This document shows, piece after piece, positions 15,178-24,329 of a stretch of 64,000 bases of DNA (the first letter of the stretch is position 1; each line of letters begins with the position of its first letter). Source of the stretch: Martinezella lusitana (GTDB taxonomy: Bacteria; Pseudomonadota; Alphaproteobacteria; Rhizobiales; Rhizobiaceae); NCBI RefSeq assembly GCF_016901135.1, contig NZ_JAFEVL010000066.1, positions 62,001 through 126,000 on the forward strand, read 5' to 3'. Below the pieces are notes generated by a model. It was not told where the DNA came from, ran no database searches, and saw nothing but the letters and a program-made list of their open reading frames with translations. Made by a program: the position numbers and the translations under genes.

Positions 15178-16635
15178 ATGAGAAAAGCCCCGCCCATGCT
15201 TTCCCGGCTTCTGCTGCCATCTTTGGCCGCATGCTTTGGCGTGAGCATCTATGTGGCAGGTCCGTTTTCTCTCAAGGACATGGCCCTGGCGCAGGAGGCC
15301 GGTGCCGGCACGACACAAGCGCCCGACGAACGTCCTTCGACGACAGCGTCCACTACGCCTGCGCAACAGGCCCCCGACCCGGCCGCCGAACTCGCCCGCA
15401 AGCGCGACGAGACCCGTGCCGAACTGGAGACGCTGTCGAAGACGATCAACCTTTCCTCCGACAAGAAGAAGGAGCTGGAAGACAGCATCGCCTCGCTCGA
15501 CAAGAGCACCACCAGCCTGCGCCAGGCATTGATCGACAGCGCCGCCCGCCGCAAGGAAATGGATAGGAAGATCCAGCAGAGCGAGAAGACGTTGACGGAT
15601 CTCGCACTCAAGGAGGACAAGATCCGCGCCTCCCTGCACGACCGCCGCGCCCTGCTGGCCGAGGTTCTGGGCGCGCTGGAGCGCATGGGTCGCAATCCGC
15701 CGCCGGCGCTCCTGGTCACACCGGATGATGCGCTCGCCTCTGTGCGCAGCGCCATTCTTCTCGGTGCGGTCGTGCCCGGAATGCGCAAGGAAACGGACAA
15801 GCTCATCGCCGACCTGACCGACCTCAGCAAACTGCATGCCGACGCCGCTGCCGAAAAGGCCAGTCTCACCGCCACCATGACCAACAGTCTGGAGGAGGAG
15901 CGGCGCATGGACCTGCTGGTCGCCGAGAACGACAAGCACAGCAAGGAAAATGCCACCCAGCTCGAGGCCGAACGCAAGCGCGCCGAGGAGCTTGCAGGCC
16001 AGGCGACCAGCCTCGAAGGGCTCGTCGCTTCGCTGGAAAGCCAGATCGGCTCGGTCCGGGATGCAGCGGCCGCTGCCCGGGCGGAGGAGGCCCGCAGGGG
16101 GCAATTGACCGACCAGCAGCGCGAGCAGGCAAAGGCCTTGGCCGAGAACGGCGTGCCCGATAAAAACCGCATTGCGCCCGCATATCCCTTCTCCGATCTT
16201 AAACAGAAGTTGGAGTTGCCTGTGGCGGGCGATATTCTCCGCCAGTTCGGCGACGACGACGGCACGGGCCACACGGCGATGGGAGCAACCATTGCGACCG
16301 GCCCCGATGCGCTTGTCACCGCTCCCGCCGATGGCACGGTCGTTTACGCCGGCGCGTTTCGCAGCTACGGCCAGATGATCATTTTAGATACGGGCGACGG
16401 CTACCACATGGTGCTGTCGGGAATGGACGCGATCAAGACGCGTCCGGGCAGATTTGTCTTCGCCGGCGAGCCGCTCGCCGTGATGGGCCAAAAAAGAGTC
16501 GCGAGCGCGACCGCATTGGCGCTGGAAACGGATCGGCCAACGCTTTACATTGAATTCAGAAAAGATGGGAAGCCGGTCGATTCTCGACCCTGGTGGACCT
16601 CCAAAGACACTGGAAAGGCACGCAATGATACGTAG
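15178..16635 (+). CDS. EnvC-like murein hydrolase activator (degenerate LytM domain)
   Basis: A 485-residue secreted protein: signal peptide (about 1-39), a Pro/Ala/Thr-rich linker, a long coiled coil (about 65-330) and a C-terminal LytM (M23) domain (about 345-475). In the metal site the usual HxxxD reads HTAMGAT, so the Asp is missing, as in EnvC, which activates amidases rather than cutting peptidoglycan itself. The last bases overlap the ctpA start by 11. Coupling with a C-terminal protease and a polysaccharide deacetylase points to a cell-division or envelope growth role. Confidence 0.88.
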   Translation: MRKAPPMLSRLLLPSLAACFGVSIYVAGPFSLKDMALAQEAGAGTTQAPDERPSTTASTTPAQQAPDPAAELARKRDETRAELETLSKTINLSSDKKKELEDSIASLDKSTTSLRQALIDSAARRKEMDRKIQQSEKTLTDLALKEDKIRASLHDRRALLAEVLGALERMGRNPPPALLVTPDDALASVRSAILLGAVVPGMRKETDKLIADLTDLSKLHADAAAEKASLTATMTNSLEEERRMDLLVAENDKHSKENATQLEAERKRAEELAGQATSLEGLVASLESQIGSVRDAAAAARAEEARRGQLTDQQREQAKALAENGVPDKNRIAPAYPFSDLKQKLELPVAGDILRQFGDDDGTGHTAMGATIATGPDALVTAPADGTVVYAGAFRSYGQMIILDTGDGYHMVLSGMDAIKTRPGRFVFAGEPLAVMGQKRVASATALALETDRPTLYIEFRKDGKPVDSRPWWTSKDTGKARNDT

Positions 16636-17953
16636 GGCTTCTCTTGTTCTCGTTGGCGCATTGATGGGTGCGACAGCGATGGGCGTTATCTACACGGCGG
16701 TCGTGCCGGCGGAAGCCGCTGGCGCGTCCACCTACAAGGAATTGTCGATTTTCGGCGATGTCTTTGAGCGTGTTCGTGCCCAATACGTGACGCCGCCGCA
16801 GGAAGACAAGCTGATCGAGTCCGCGATCAACGGCATGCTGTCCTCACTGGATCCGCATTCGAGCTACATGAATGCCAAGGATGCCGAAGACATGCGCACC
16901 CAGACCAAGGGTGAATTCGGCGGTCTCGGCATCGAAGTCACGATGGACAACGATCTCGTCAAGGTCATCACCCCGATCGACGACACGCCCGCCGCCAAGG
17001 CCGGCGTCCTCGCTGGCGACTACATCACCGCCATCGACGGCCAGTCCGTGCGCGGCCTGAAGCTGGAAGACGCTGTCGAGAAGATGCGCGGCCCGGTCAA
17101 GACGCCGATCAAGTTGACGCTCATGCGCAAGGGTGCCGACAAGCCGATCGAGCTCACCATCGTCCGTGACGTGATCGCTGTTGCCGCGATCAAGTCGCGT
17201 GAAGAAGGCGGCGATGTCGGCTATATCCGCATCATCTCCTTCACGGAAAAGACCACGCCCGACCTCGAATCCGCGATCGCCAAGATCAAGAAGGATATCC
17301 CGGCCGACAAGCTGAAGGGCTATGTTCTCGACCTGCGCCTCAACCCGGGCGGCCTGCTCGACCAGGCGATCAACGTCGCCGACGACGTGCTCGAGCGTGG
17401 CGAAATCGTTTCGACCCGCGGCCGCAATCCGGACGAGACCCGCCGTTTCAACGCCACCCCGGGCGACCTGACCGATGGCAAGCCGATCATCGTGCTCATC
17501 AACGGCGGTTCGGCTTCAGCTTCGGAAATCGTCGCGGGCGCTCTGCAGGATCTGCGTCGCGCCACGGTCCTTGGCACCCAGTCCTTCGGCAAGGGCTCCG
17601 TCCAGACGATCATCCCGCTGGGTGACGGCAACGGCGCGCTTCGCCTGACGACGGCGCTCTACTACACGCCGTCGGGCCGCTCGATCCAGGGCACCGGCAT
17701 TACGCCCGACGTCAAGGTCGACCAGCCGCTGCCGGACGATCTGAAGGGCAAGCTGACAACAGAAGGCGAATCGAGCCTTCCGGGCCACATCAAGGGCCAG
17801 AGCGAAACCGACAAGGGCTCCGGCTCGTCGGCCTATGTGCCGCCGGATCCGAAGGATGATATCCAGCTCAACTACGCGCTCGACCTGCTGCGTGGCAGCA
17901 AGACGGATCCGTCCTTCCCGCCGAACCCGGAAAAGGCAGTTTCCTCCAAGTAA
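16625..17953 (+). CDS. ctpA: C-terminal processing peptidase, S41 family
   Basis: A 442-residue exported protease. It has an N-terminal signal peptide or anchor (1-33), a PDZ domain (about 95-180; GLGIEV, PAAKAGVLAGDYI), and the S41 core with catalytic Ser298 (NGGSASASEI) and Lys323 (SFGKGSVQ). These enzymes trim or degrade periplasmic proteins from their C-termini. The start ATG has GGAAAGG and overlaps the envC-like gene; the frame is open further upstream but that stretch duplicates envC. A terminator follows. Confidence 0.95.
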   Translation: MIRRASLVLVGALMGATAMGVIYTAVVPAEAAGASTYKELSIFGDVFERVRAQYVTPPQEDKLIESAINGMLSSLDPHSSYMNAKDAEDMRTQTKGEFGGLGIEVTMDNDLVKVITPIDDTPAAKAGVLAGDYITAIDGQSVRGLKLEDAVEKMRGPVKTPIKLTLMRKGADKPIELTIVRDVIAVAAIKSREEGGDVGYIRIISFTEKTTPDLESAIAKIKKDIPADKLKGYVLDLRLNPGGLLDQAINVADDVLERGEIVSTRGRNPDETRRFNATPGDLTDGKPIIVLINGGSASASEIVAGALQDLRRATVLGTQSFGKGSVQTIIPLGDGNGALRLTTALYYTPSGRSIQGTGITPDVKVDQPLPDDLKGKLTTEGESSLPGHIKGQSETDKGSGSSAYVPPDPKDDIQLNYALDLLRGSKTDPSFPPNPEKAVSSK

Positions 17954-17960
17954 GGAAATG

Positions 17961-17990
17961 GCGCCGGGCTGGAAACAGACCCGGCGCTTT
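17961..17990 (+). terminator. Intrinsic terminator after ctpA
   Basis: GCGCCGGG pairs with CCCGGCGC around an 11-base loop, followed by a short TTTC. Two further hairpins (18001-18027 and 18037-18056) lie just downstream. Confidence 0.6.
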
Positions 17991-18180
17991 CATAAGGAGG
18001 GAGCGGAACTTGCGTATCGTTCCGCTCTTCTCGATCGAACGAGCGTGGTCTCGTTCAAAGGCTGTTTCGTTCATGTTTTGACACTTTGAGCCTGAGGCAC
18101 GGTTTTCCGTTGTGGTGACAACGCTGGAAAGCGGAATGCTCAGGGCCGGAACAATTTCCCGTTTGGGGCGGATACGGACT

Positions 18181-19356
18181 TTGGGAACGGATTTGCATGC
18201 ACCGCTGGGACAGAATCGCGGCCCCGGCCGTCAGCGGAGACTGCCGCCCTTCGGGCGCATTCTTGGCGGCTTCTGTCTGATCGCCATCGCCGGCTTTTCC
18301 CTTTATTCGGCGCTGCTGCGCGACGATCTCAAGAAAACCCAGCCGATCGAGACCGCCAAGAAGGAAGAACCCGCGCCCGCTGTCGAAGAGAAGCCGGCGG
18401 CAACGGGCCTGACGCAGGTCGATCCGCAATCCGGCGCCAATACCTCGCGCATCGTCACCGGTGACGGTTCCGTCGTCACGATGTTCAGCCCCAACAATCG
18501 CGATGGCAACGGCCCAGTATTGATCAACACCAACCAGGTCGGCCAGGACCCGCGCATGGCGGCAACGCCGAACGACAACCTGCTGGAAAACTCGCCCTTC
18601 GGCAAGTTGCCGATCACGGGACCGAGCGGCTTGAGGCCAATGGATCAATATGCGAGGCCCTGGTCCGGTGCGCGCGGCACGCGCGTCGCCATCGTCGTCA
18701 GCGGCCTCGGCCTTAGCCAGACCGGCACCCAGCGCGCCATCGAGAAGCTGCCGGAAGAGATAACGCTCGCCTTTGCGGCCAGCGGCAACAGCCTGCAGCG
18801 CTGGATGCAGGATGCGCGGCGCGGCGGCCACGAGATCCTGATTCAGGTGCCTTTCGAACCCTTCGACTACCCGGGCAACAATCCGGGTCCCGACACGCTC
18901 CTGACATCGTTATCCGCCGCGAAGAATATCGACAACCTGCACAAGGCGATGGGCGAGATCACCAACTATACCGGTGTGATGAACTATCTCGGCGGCCGGT
19001 TCCTTTCCAACACCGGCGCCATGGAGCCGGTACTGCGCGACATCGGCAAGCGCGGCCTGCTCTTCCTCGACGACGGTTCTTCCGCGCAATCGAAATCCGG
19101 GACGCTCGCCAAGACGCTGGAGGTGCCGCATGCCTTTGCCGACGTGCAGCTCGACGGAGAATTGCAGCAGGATGCGATCATGAAGAAACTCGACGAGCTC
19201 GAGCGCATCGCCCGGCGCAACGGTTCGGCGATCGGCGTCGCCTCCGCCTTCGACGAGAGCGTCGACGCCATCAGCAAGTGGAGTGAGGAAGCCGCCATGC
19301 GCGGCATCGAAATCGTCGCGGTCTCGGCGCTTGCCGACGACCCCAAGCATCCCTGA
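18181..19356 (+). CDS. Divergent polysaccharide deacetylase (YibQ family)
   Basis: A 391-residue protein with a single membrane helix (about residues 24-44), a low-complexity acidic linker and a NodB-like divergent deacetylase domain (about 160-385) with VAIVVSGLGLSQTGTQ and RGLLFLDDGSS. The family is thought to act on cell-wall or envelope polysaccharide; metal ligands are not all obvious. The start is unclear: TTG at 18181 gives the GTDLHAPLGQ N-terminus that I recall as typical in this family, whereas GTG at 18112 would add 23 residues. rppH follows after 15 bases. Confidence 0.85.
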   Translation: MGTDLHAPLGQNRGPGRQRRLPPFGRILGGFCLIAIAGFSLYSALLRDDLKKTQPIETAKKEEPAPAVEEKPAATGLTQVDPQSGANTSRIVTGDGSVVTMFSPNNRDGNGPVLINTNQVGQDPRMAATPNDNLLENSPFGKLPITGPSGLRPMDQYARPWSGARGTRVAIVVSGLGLSQTGTQRAIEKLPEEITLAFAASGNSLQRWMQDARRGGHEILIQVPFEPFDYPGNNPGPDTLLTSLSAAKNIDNLHKAMGEITNYTGVMNYLGGRFLSNTGAMEPVLRDIGKRGLLFLDDGSSAQSKSGTLAKTLEVPHAFADVQLDGELQQDAIMKKLDELERIARRNGSAIGVASAFDESVDAISKWSEEAAMRGIEIVAVSALADDPKHP

Positions 19357-19371
19357 TCTTTGGAGAGAAAG

Positions 19372-19911
19372 ATGAGCAAGCCCCACGCGCCCGTGAAGGC
19401 CGAAGACCTGCCCTACCGCCCTTGCGTCGGCATCATGGTGCTCAACCGCGATGGCCTGGTCTGGGCCGGCCGGCGCATTCCGATCGGCAATTCCGAATAT
19501 GACGGCTCTCCGCAGCTTTGGCAGATGCCGCAGGGCGGCATCGACGCGGGCGAAGATCCGCTGGAGGCCGCCTATCGCGAGCTCTATGAGGAAACCGGGA
19601 TGAAGACGGTGACCCTACTGGCCGAAGCGAAGAACTGGATCAACTACGATTTGCCTTCGCAGCTGATCGGCATCGGCCTGAAAGGGAAATTCCGCGGCCA
19701 GACCCAGCGCTGGTTCGCCTTCCGTTTCGACGGCGACGAAAGCGAAATCGCCATCAACCCACCGCCGGGCGGCCATGACCCGGAATTCGACGCCTGGGAA
19801 TGGAAGCCCATGGCAACGCTTCCCGGCCTCATCGTCGCCTTCAAGCGATCGGTCTACGAACAGGTCGTCGCCGAATTCCAGCATCTGGCGAGCCTGAAGG
19901 CTGAAGACTGA
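19372..19911 (+). CDS. rppH: RNA pyrophosphohydrolase (Nudix)
   Basis: A 179-residue Nudix enzyme that removes pyrophosphate from 5'-triphosphate mRNA ends and so starts decay. The Nudix box is complete (residues 55-77; key residues Gly55, Glu61, Arg69, Glu70, Glu73, Glu74, Gly76). PCVGIMVLN and PQLWQMPQGG match RppH/YgdP. GGAGAG stands 4 bases before the ATG at 19372; the Met four codons upstream lies before this site. Confidence 0.96.
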   Translation: MSKPHAPVKAEDLPYRPCVGIMVLNRDGLVWAGRRIPIGNSEYDGSPQLWQMPQGGIDAGEDPLEAAYRELYEETGMKTVTLLAEAKNWINYDLPSQLIGIGLKGKFRGQTQRWFAFRFDGDESEIAINPPPGGHDPEFDAWEWKPMATLPGLIVAFKRSVYEQVVAEFQHLASLKAED

Positions 19912-19956
19912 ACGGGGGTCCGGCCGCTGAAAAAGCGGCCGGCTTCGTAATACCGG

Positions 19957-20442
19957 TTATTCTGCGGAATCGGCAGAATCTGCGTTCAGCTGGCCGTACT
20001 TGGCTTCGCCGATCTTTCCGAGCAGCTCGAGCTGGGTTTCCAGGAAGTCGATATGGCCTTCCTCGTCCGTCAGCAGCTCTTCGAACAGCTTCATCGAGAC
20101 ATAGTCGCCGGCGTCATGACAGATGTCGCGCGATTTCTTGTAGGCCGTGCGGGCGTCGTATTCGCCGGCGAGATCGGCCTCCAGCACTTCCTTGACATTC
20201 TGGCCGATACGCAGCGGTGCCAGCGTCTGCAGGTTCGGATGTCCCTCAAGGAAGATGATGCGGGCAACGAGGCGGTCTGCGTGCTGCATCTCCTCGATGG
20301 ATTCCGCACGCTCCTTCTTGGCCAGCTTGGTGTAGCCCCAGTCTTCGAGAAGTCGGTAATGGACCCAATACTGATTGACTGCGCCAAGCTCGAGGAACAG
20401 TGCCTCGTTAAGCCGCTCGATGACTTTTTTGTCGCCTTTCAA
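19957..20442 (-). CDS. bfr: Bacterioferritin
   Basis: A 161-residue iron-storage protein that assembles into a 24-mer shell. With the TTG start at 20442 every key residue falls at the known number: ferroxidase Glu18, Glu51, His54, Glu94, Glu127 and His130, and haem-binding Met52. AGGAG lies 8 bases upstream of that TTG; the ATG at 20466 has no such site. The first 35 bases overlap the end of bfd in another frame, so the two genes are coupled. Confidence 0.96.
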   Translation of the reverse strand: MKGDKKVIERLNEALFLELGAVNQYWVHYRLLEDWGYTKLAKKERAESIEEMQHADRLVARIIFLEGHPNLQTLAPLRIGQNVKEVLEADLAGEYDARTAYKKSRDICHDAGDYVSMKLFEELLTDEEGHIDFLETQLELLGKIGEAKYGQLNADSADSAE

Positions 20443-20719
20443 TGTCCGCTCTCCTGCTGTCTTCATGAAATTTTTTCAAGCGGGACATGAAATCAAATAT
20501 TTCGGCTTCCGTCGAGTGGCGACGGGCATGATAATCCTCGGTTGTCTGTATAATGATATCAACGACATTCGGGAAACAGCCGCAGCAGCGACCGCGCTTC
20601 GACATGGCGTGATAAACCTTGGTGGGGACGATGAGCTGCCAACAGTCCTCATCGAGGAGTTCGGTGATGACCTCCCGGATTTCCTTGTCGGTGATGTAAT
20701 TACAGCTACAAACCAGCAT
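20408..20719 (-). CDS. bfd: Bacterioferritin-associated ferredoxin
   Basis: A 103-residue protein with a BFD-like [2Fe-2S] domain: Cys4, Cys6, Cys45 and Cys48 (VCSC and RCCGC). Bfd donates electrons to bacterioferritin to release stored iron. It is longer than the E. coli form (64 residues), with a basic tail RRADIERRQKSHRAA encoded in the overlap with bfr. Iron control is likely, but no clear Irr or RirA box was recognised. Confidence 0.94.
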   Translation of the reverse strand: MLVCSCNYITDKEIREVITELLDEDCWQLIVPTKVYHAMSKRGRCCGCFPNVVDIIIQTTEDYHARRHSTEAEIFDFMSRLKKFHEDSRRADIERRQKSHRAA

Positions 20720-20759
20720 TCTTCGCTCAGCCCGTCAAACATGACATCCGCTGTCTTGT

Positions 20760-20788
20760 TATCTGCTAAAGAAGACGCCCTTTGTCAA
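20760..20788 (-). promoter_or_regulatory. Probable promoter of bfd-bfr
   Basis: On the minus strand TTGACA (20783-20788) and CAGATA (20760-20765) with a 17-base spacer, about 40 bases upstream of bfd. Confidence 0.5.
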
Positions 20789-20858
20789 GAAAGAAACGAT
20801 TCATTTTGATGGCAGGCGAAACCGGTGGCACATGCCCCCGGATGCAAACCCTTGCATT

Positions 20859-23800
20859 TCAATGAAAGTTGCGGCCTCGCGGCATCACCTTCGCCGTTTC
20901 GACAATATCGGTGCGGCCTTCCGTCGCTGCCCCGGCATCGCGCTCCAGCGGGTCGGGCGATACACGCCTCTTCTTTTGTCGGTGGTCCATCGTCGGCCGC
21001 AGCGCCTCGTCCGCCCGGTCGCTGACGCCGAAACGCCGTGCCTCGCGCTGCAGAATACCGAGCGCCGCGGTCATGTCCTCGATGTAGTCGACCACCACAT
21101 GGATGACGCCGCTCTCGCTTTGCAGGCGACCGCGAATCTTCACCAGCCGCGCACCCATGACGATGGCGCGATATTTCTCGAATATTTTCGGCCAGACGAT
21201 CGCATTCCCGACGCCGGTCTCGTCTTCCAGCGTCATGAAGATCACCCCCTTGGCCGAACCCGGCCGCTGGCGTACCAGCACCAGACCCGCGATCGTCACC
21301 ATCCGTCTATTCGCCACATTGGGCAAATCCCGGTTCTGCACGATGCCCATGTTGGCGAAGTCGGCACGCAGGAACGAAACCGGGTGCGCCTTCAGGGACA
21401 GCGACAGATAGCGATAGTCCTCGATAACCTGCTCGCCGGGCAGCATCTCGGGCAGCGCGACAGCCGGCTCGACCTGCAGTTCCGCATGGTCGCCAAGATC
21501 GAAGAGGGGAAGTGTTTCCGCAGCGCTGCCGGCATCGAGCGCCCGTACCGCCCATAACGCCTCACGCCGGCTCAAGCCGATGGAAGCGAAAGCATCGGCA
21601 TCCGCCAGGCGCTCGATCTGCGACTTGGCAAGCCCGGAGCGCAGCCAGAGATCGCGCACGGACCGATAGCCATCGCCGCGACGCTCGACGAGCTGTTCCA
21701 TCTCCTCATCCGACAGGCCCTTGACCTGCCGGAAACCGAGGCGGACGGCACGGTTCGTCTTGATGTGGTCGCGCATCGACGCATGGCGCGGCTCGATCGC
21801 ATCTTGATCGAAGCGCGCTTCCTCCAGCAGGCAGTCCCAGCGGGAATGATTGACATCCACCGGCCGCACCTCGACGCCATGCTCGCGCGCATCGCGCACC
21901 AGCTGCGCCGGCGCATAAAAGCCCATCGGCTGGGCATTGAGGATCGCCGCGCAGAAGACATCGGGATAATAGGTCTTCAGCCAGGAAGAGGCGTAGACGA
22001 GCAAGGCAAACGAAGCCGCATGGCTTTCGGGGAAGCCGTATTCGCCAAAGCCCTTGATCTGCTCGAAGCAATTCTTGGCGAATTCACGATCATACTCCTT
22101 CGCGACCATGCCACTGATCATCTTCTCCTCGAAGGTGTGGATGGTCCCGGTTCGCTTGAACGTCGCCATCGCTCGGCGCAACTTGTCAGCCTCCGCAGGC
22201 GTAAACCCTGCTGCCGTAATCGCGATCTGCATGGCCTGCTCCTGAAACAGGGGAACGCCCAGCGTTCGCTTCAGAACCTCCTTCAGCTCTGGACTTGGAT
22301 AATCGAGCTCCTTTCCCGCCCGATCAGCCTCCCGCCGCTTGAGATAGGGATGCACCATATTGCCCTGGATCGGGCCGGGGCGAACGATCGCCACCTCGAT
22401 GACCAGATCATAGAATTCGCGGGGCCTGAGACGCGGCAGCATGCTCATCTGCGCCCGGCTTTCGATCTGGAAGACGCCGATCGTATCGGCGCGGCAGATC
22501 ATGTCATAGACCGGCTTGCCATCGGGGTAATTGGCGTAACCAAGATCGGCGAGTTGCTTCTTCACGTCGTAATGCAACAGCAGCAGATCGAAGGCCTTGG
22601 CGAGACAGGTCAGCATACCGAGCGCCAGAACGTCGATCTTCAATATATTGAGGTTATCGAGATCGTCCTTGTTCCACTCGATCATGTAGCGATCGTCCAT
22701 CGCCGTGTGCATGATGGGCACCACTTCGTCCAGCCGGTCCCGGGTGATGACGAAACCGCCGACATGCTGGGTCAGGTGCCGCGGAAACCCCATCAGCGTC
22801 GTGGCATAGGAAAGGACGTTCCGTGTCGTCATGTCGGTGAGATCGAGACCGGCGAGCTTAGCCTCTCGATCCGACAGCTCCTCCGTCGACCAGCCCCAGA
22901 CGCCGCTGGCAAGAGCTGACTGCACATCCTCCGATAGGCCGAAGGCCTTGGCCACTTCACGCCCGGCCGAGCGTGCCCGATAGCTGGTGACCGCCGCCGT
23001 CAGGCCGGCATGCTCGATGTGATAATGGTCATAAATAAACTGGATAACCTGTTCACGCTTCTCATGCTCGAAATCGACGTCAATATCCGGCGGCTCCTCG
23101 CGTTCCGTCGAGATGAAACGCTCGAATAGAAGCGTCGTAATCTTCGGATTGACTTCCGTGATCCTGAGACAATAGCAGACCACGGAGTTGGCGGCTGAAC
23201 CGCGCCCCTGACACAGAATATTCTGGCTACGAGCAAACTCCATGATGCGACGCACCGTCAGGAAATAGGGCTCATATTGCCGCTCACGGATAAGAGCGAG
23301 CTCATCATTGATCTGTTTCACGACCTCATCGGGAATTTTTTCGGGATAACGCCATCTCGCGCCCTCCCATGTCAGCCGCTTCAGCGTTTCCTCAACGGTT
23401 TCGCCATCAACGCTTTCGTCAGGATAATTATGCTTCAGCTCATCCAGCGAAAAAGACAGCCGACTAAAGAACTTCTGCGTATTGGCGATCGCCTTCGGAT
23501 AATCCCTGAAAAGGCGCGCCATCTCGGCGGCACCCTTCAGATAACGTTCGGCATTGGCAGCGAGCCTGAAGCCAGCTTCGGCGATCGGCACATGCTCGCG
23601 GATCGAAACGACGATGTCGGCAAGCGGCTTGCGTTCGGTCGCGTGATAGAGCGGCTGGTTGCTGGCGATCAGCCGCACTCCGTTGCGCAATGCGATGATG
23701 GAGAGCGTGGCAAAGACCATCCGATCCCGCCCGTCATAGGCGGGCGACAAGACCATATGGAGCTTCCTGCCGAAGCGCATCCACAGCCGCGCCAGGCATT

Positions 23801-24329
23801 GCTCAAGCCTCTGCTGCCCTTCCGTCGTCTCGACGCTCTCGGCATCGGGAACGATCGCCAGCATCATCTCGTCACCCCATTCCATCAGGTCGGCTTCTTC
23901 AAGCTTACAGGAGCCTTTCTCAGCCTTGAGATTGCCGGCGCTCAACAGCCGGCAGAGATGCGCCCAGCCCTTGCGGTTTTGCGGATAGGCGAGAATGTCG
24001 GGTGTGCCGTCCGAAAAGACCAGGCGAGCGCCGGGCTGGAAAGCGACCGGCTTCAGGAGCGGCTTTTCCGGTTTCCCTTTGGCTCGAAGTTCAATGTTTT
24101 CCTTAACGGTCTTCTCATAGTCCGCCTGGAGAAGCTTGGTATGCGCATGCGCCTTGACCACGCCGGCAACCGAATTGCGGTCGGCAATTCCAAATCCGGA
24201 AAGCTTCAGGAGGGCAGCCTGTACCACCATCTCCTCCGGATGCGAGGCACCTTCGAGAAAGGAGAAGTTCGTTCTCACCCCGATCTCGAAGAAGGGCGCC
24301 GGTTCGTGAAAGCTCGGACGCGCGTTCAT
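20859..24329 (-). CDS. dnaE2: Error-prone DNA polymerase DnaE2
   Basis: A 1156-residue C-family polymerase for translesion synthesis. The PHP domain opens the protein (FFEIGVRTNFSFLEGASHPEE), the palm carries PDIDVDFEHEKRE and YKGSAANS-like GRGSAANSVVCY, then the thumb and helix-hairpin-helix and an OB domain (VTIAGLVLVRQRPGSAKGV) close it. The ATG overlaps the imuB stop (ATGA). With imuA and imuB it forms the SOS mutasome cassette described in Caulobacter and other bacteria lacking DNA polymerase V. Expression should follow the LexA box at 26768. Confidence 0.96.
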   Translation of the reverse strand: MNARPSFHEPAPFFEIGVRTNFSFLEGASHPEEMVVQAALLKLSGFGIADRNSVAGVVKAHAHTKLLQADYEKTVKENIELRAKGKPEKPLLKPVAFQPGARLVFSDGTPDILAYPQNRKGWAHLCRLLSAGNLKAEKGSCKLEEADLMEWGDEMMLAIVPDAESVETTEGQQRLEQCLARLWMRFGRKLHMVLSPAYDGRDRMVFATLSIIALRNGVRLIASNQPLYHATERKPLADIVVSIREHVPIAEAGFRLAANAERYLKGAAEMARLFRDYPKAIANTQKFFSRLSFSLDELKHNYPDESVDGETVEETLKRLTWEGARWRYPEKIPDEVVKQINDELALIRERQYEPYFLTVRRIMEFARSQNILCQGRGSAANSVVCYCLRITEVNPKITTLLFERFISTEREEPPDIDVDFEHEKREQVIQFIYDHYHIEHAGLTAAVTSYRARSAGREVAKAFGLSEDVQSALASGVWGWSTEELSDREAKLAGLDLTDMTTRNVLSYATTLMGFPRHLTQHVGGFVITRDRLDEVVPIMHTAMDDRYMIEWNKDDLDNLNILKIDVLALGMLTCLAKAFDLLLLHYDVKKQLADLGYANYPDGKPVYDMICRADTIGVFQIESRAQMSMLPRLRPREFYDLVIEVAIVRPGPIQGNMVHPYLKRREADRAGKELDYPSPELKEVLKRTLGVPLFQEQAMQIAITAAGFTPAEADKLRRAMATFKRTGTIHTFEEKMISGMVAKEYDREFAKNCFEQIKGFGEYGFPESHAASFALLVYASSWLKTYYPDVFCAAILNAQPMGFYAPAQLVRDAREHGVEVRPVDVNHSRWDCLLEEARFDQDAIEPRHASMRDHIKTNRAVRLGFRQVKGLSDEEMEQLVERRGDGYRSVRDLWLRSGLAKSQIERLADADAFASIGLSRREALWAVRALDAGSAAETLPLFDLGDHAELQVEPAVALPEMLPGEQVIEDYRYLSLSLKAHPVSFLRADFANMGIVQNRDLPNVANRRMVTIAGLVLVRQRPGSAKGVIFMTLEDETGVGNAIVWPKIFEKYRAIVMGARLVKIRGRLQSESGVIHVVVDYIEDMTAALGILQREARRFGVSDRADEALRPTMDHRQKKRRVSPDPLERDAGAATEGRTDIVETAKVMPRGRNFH

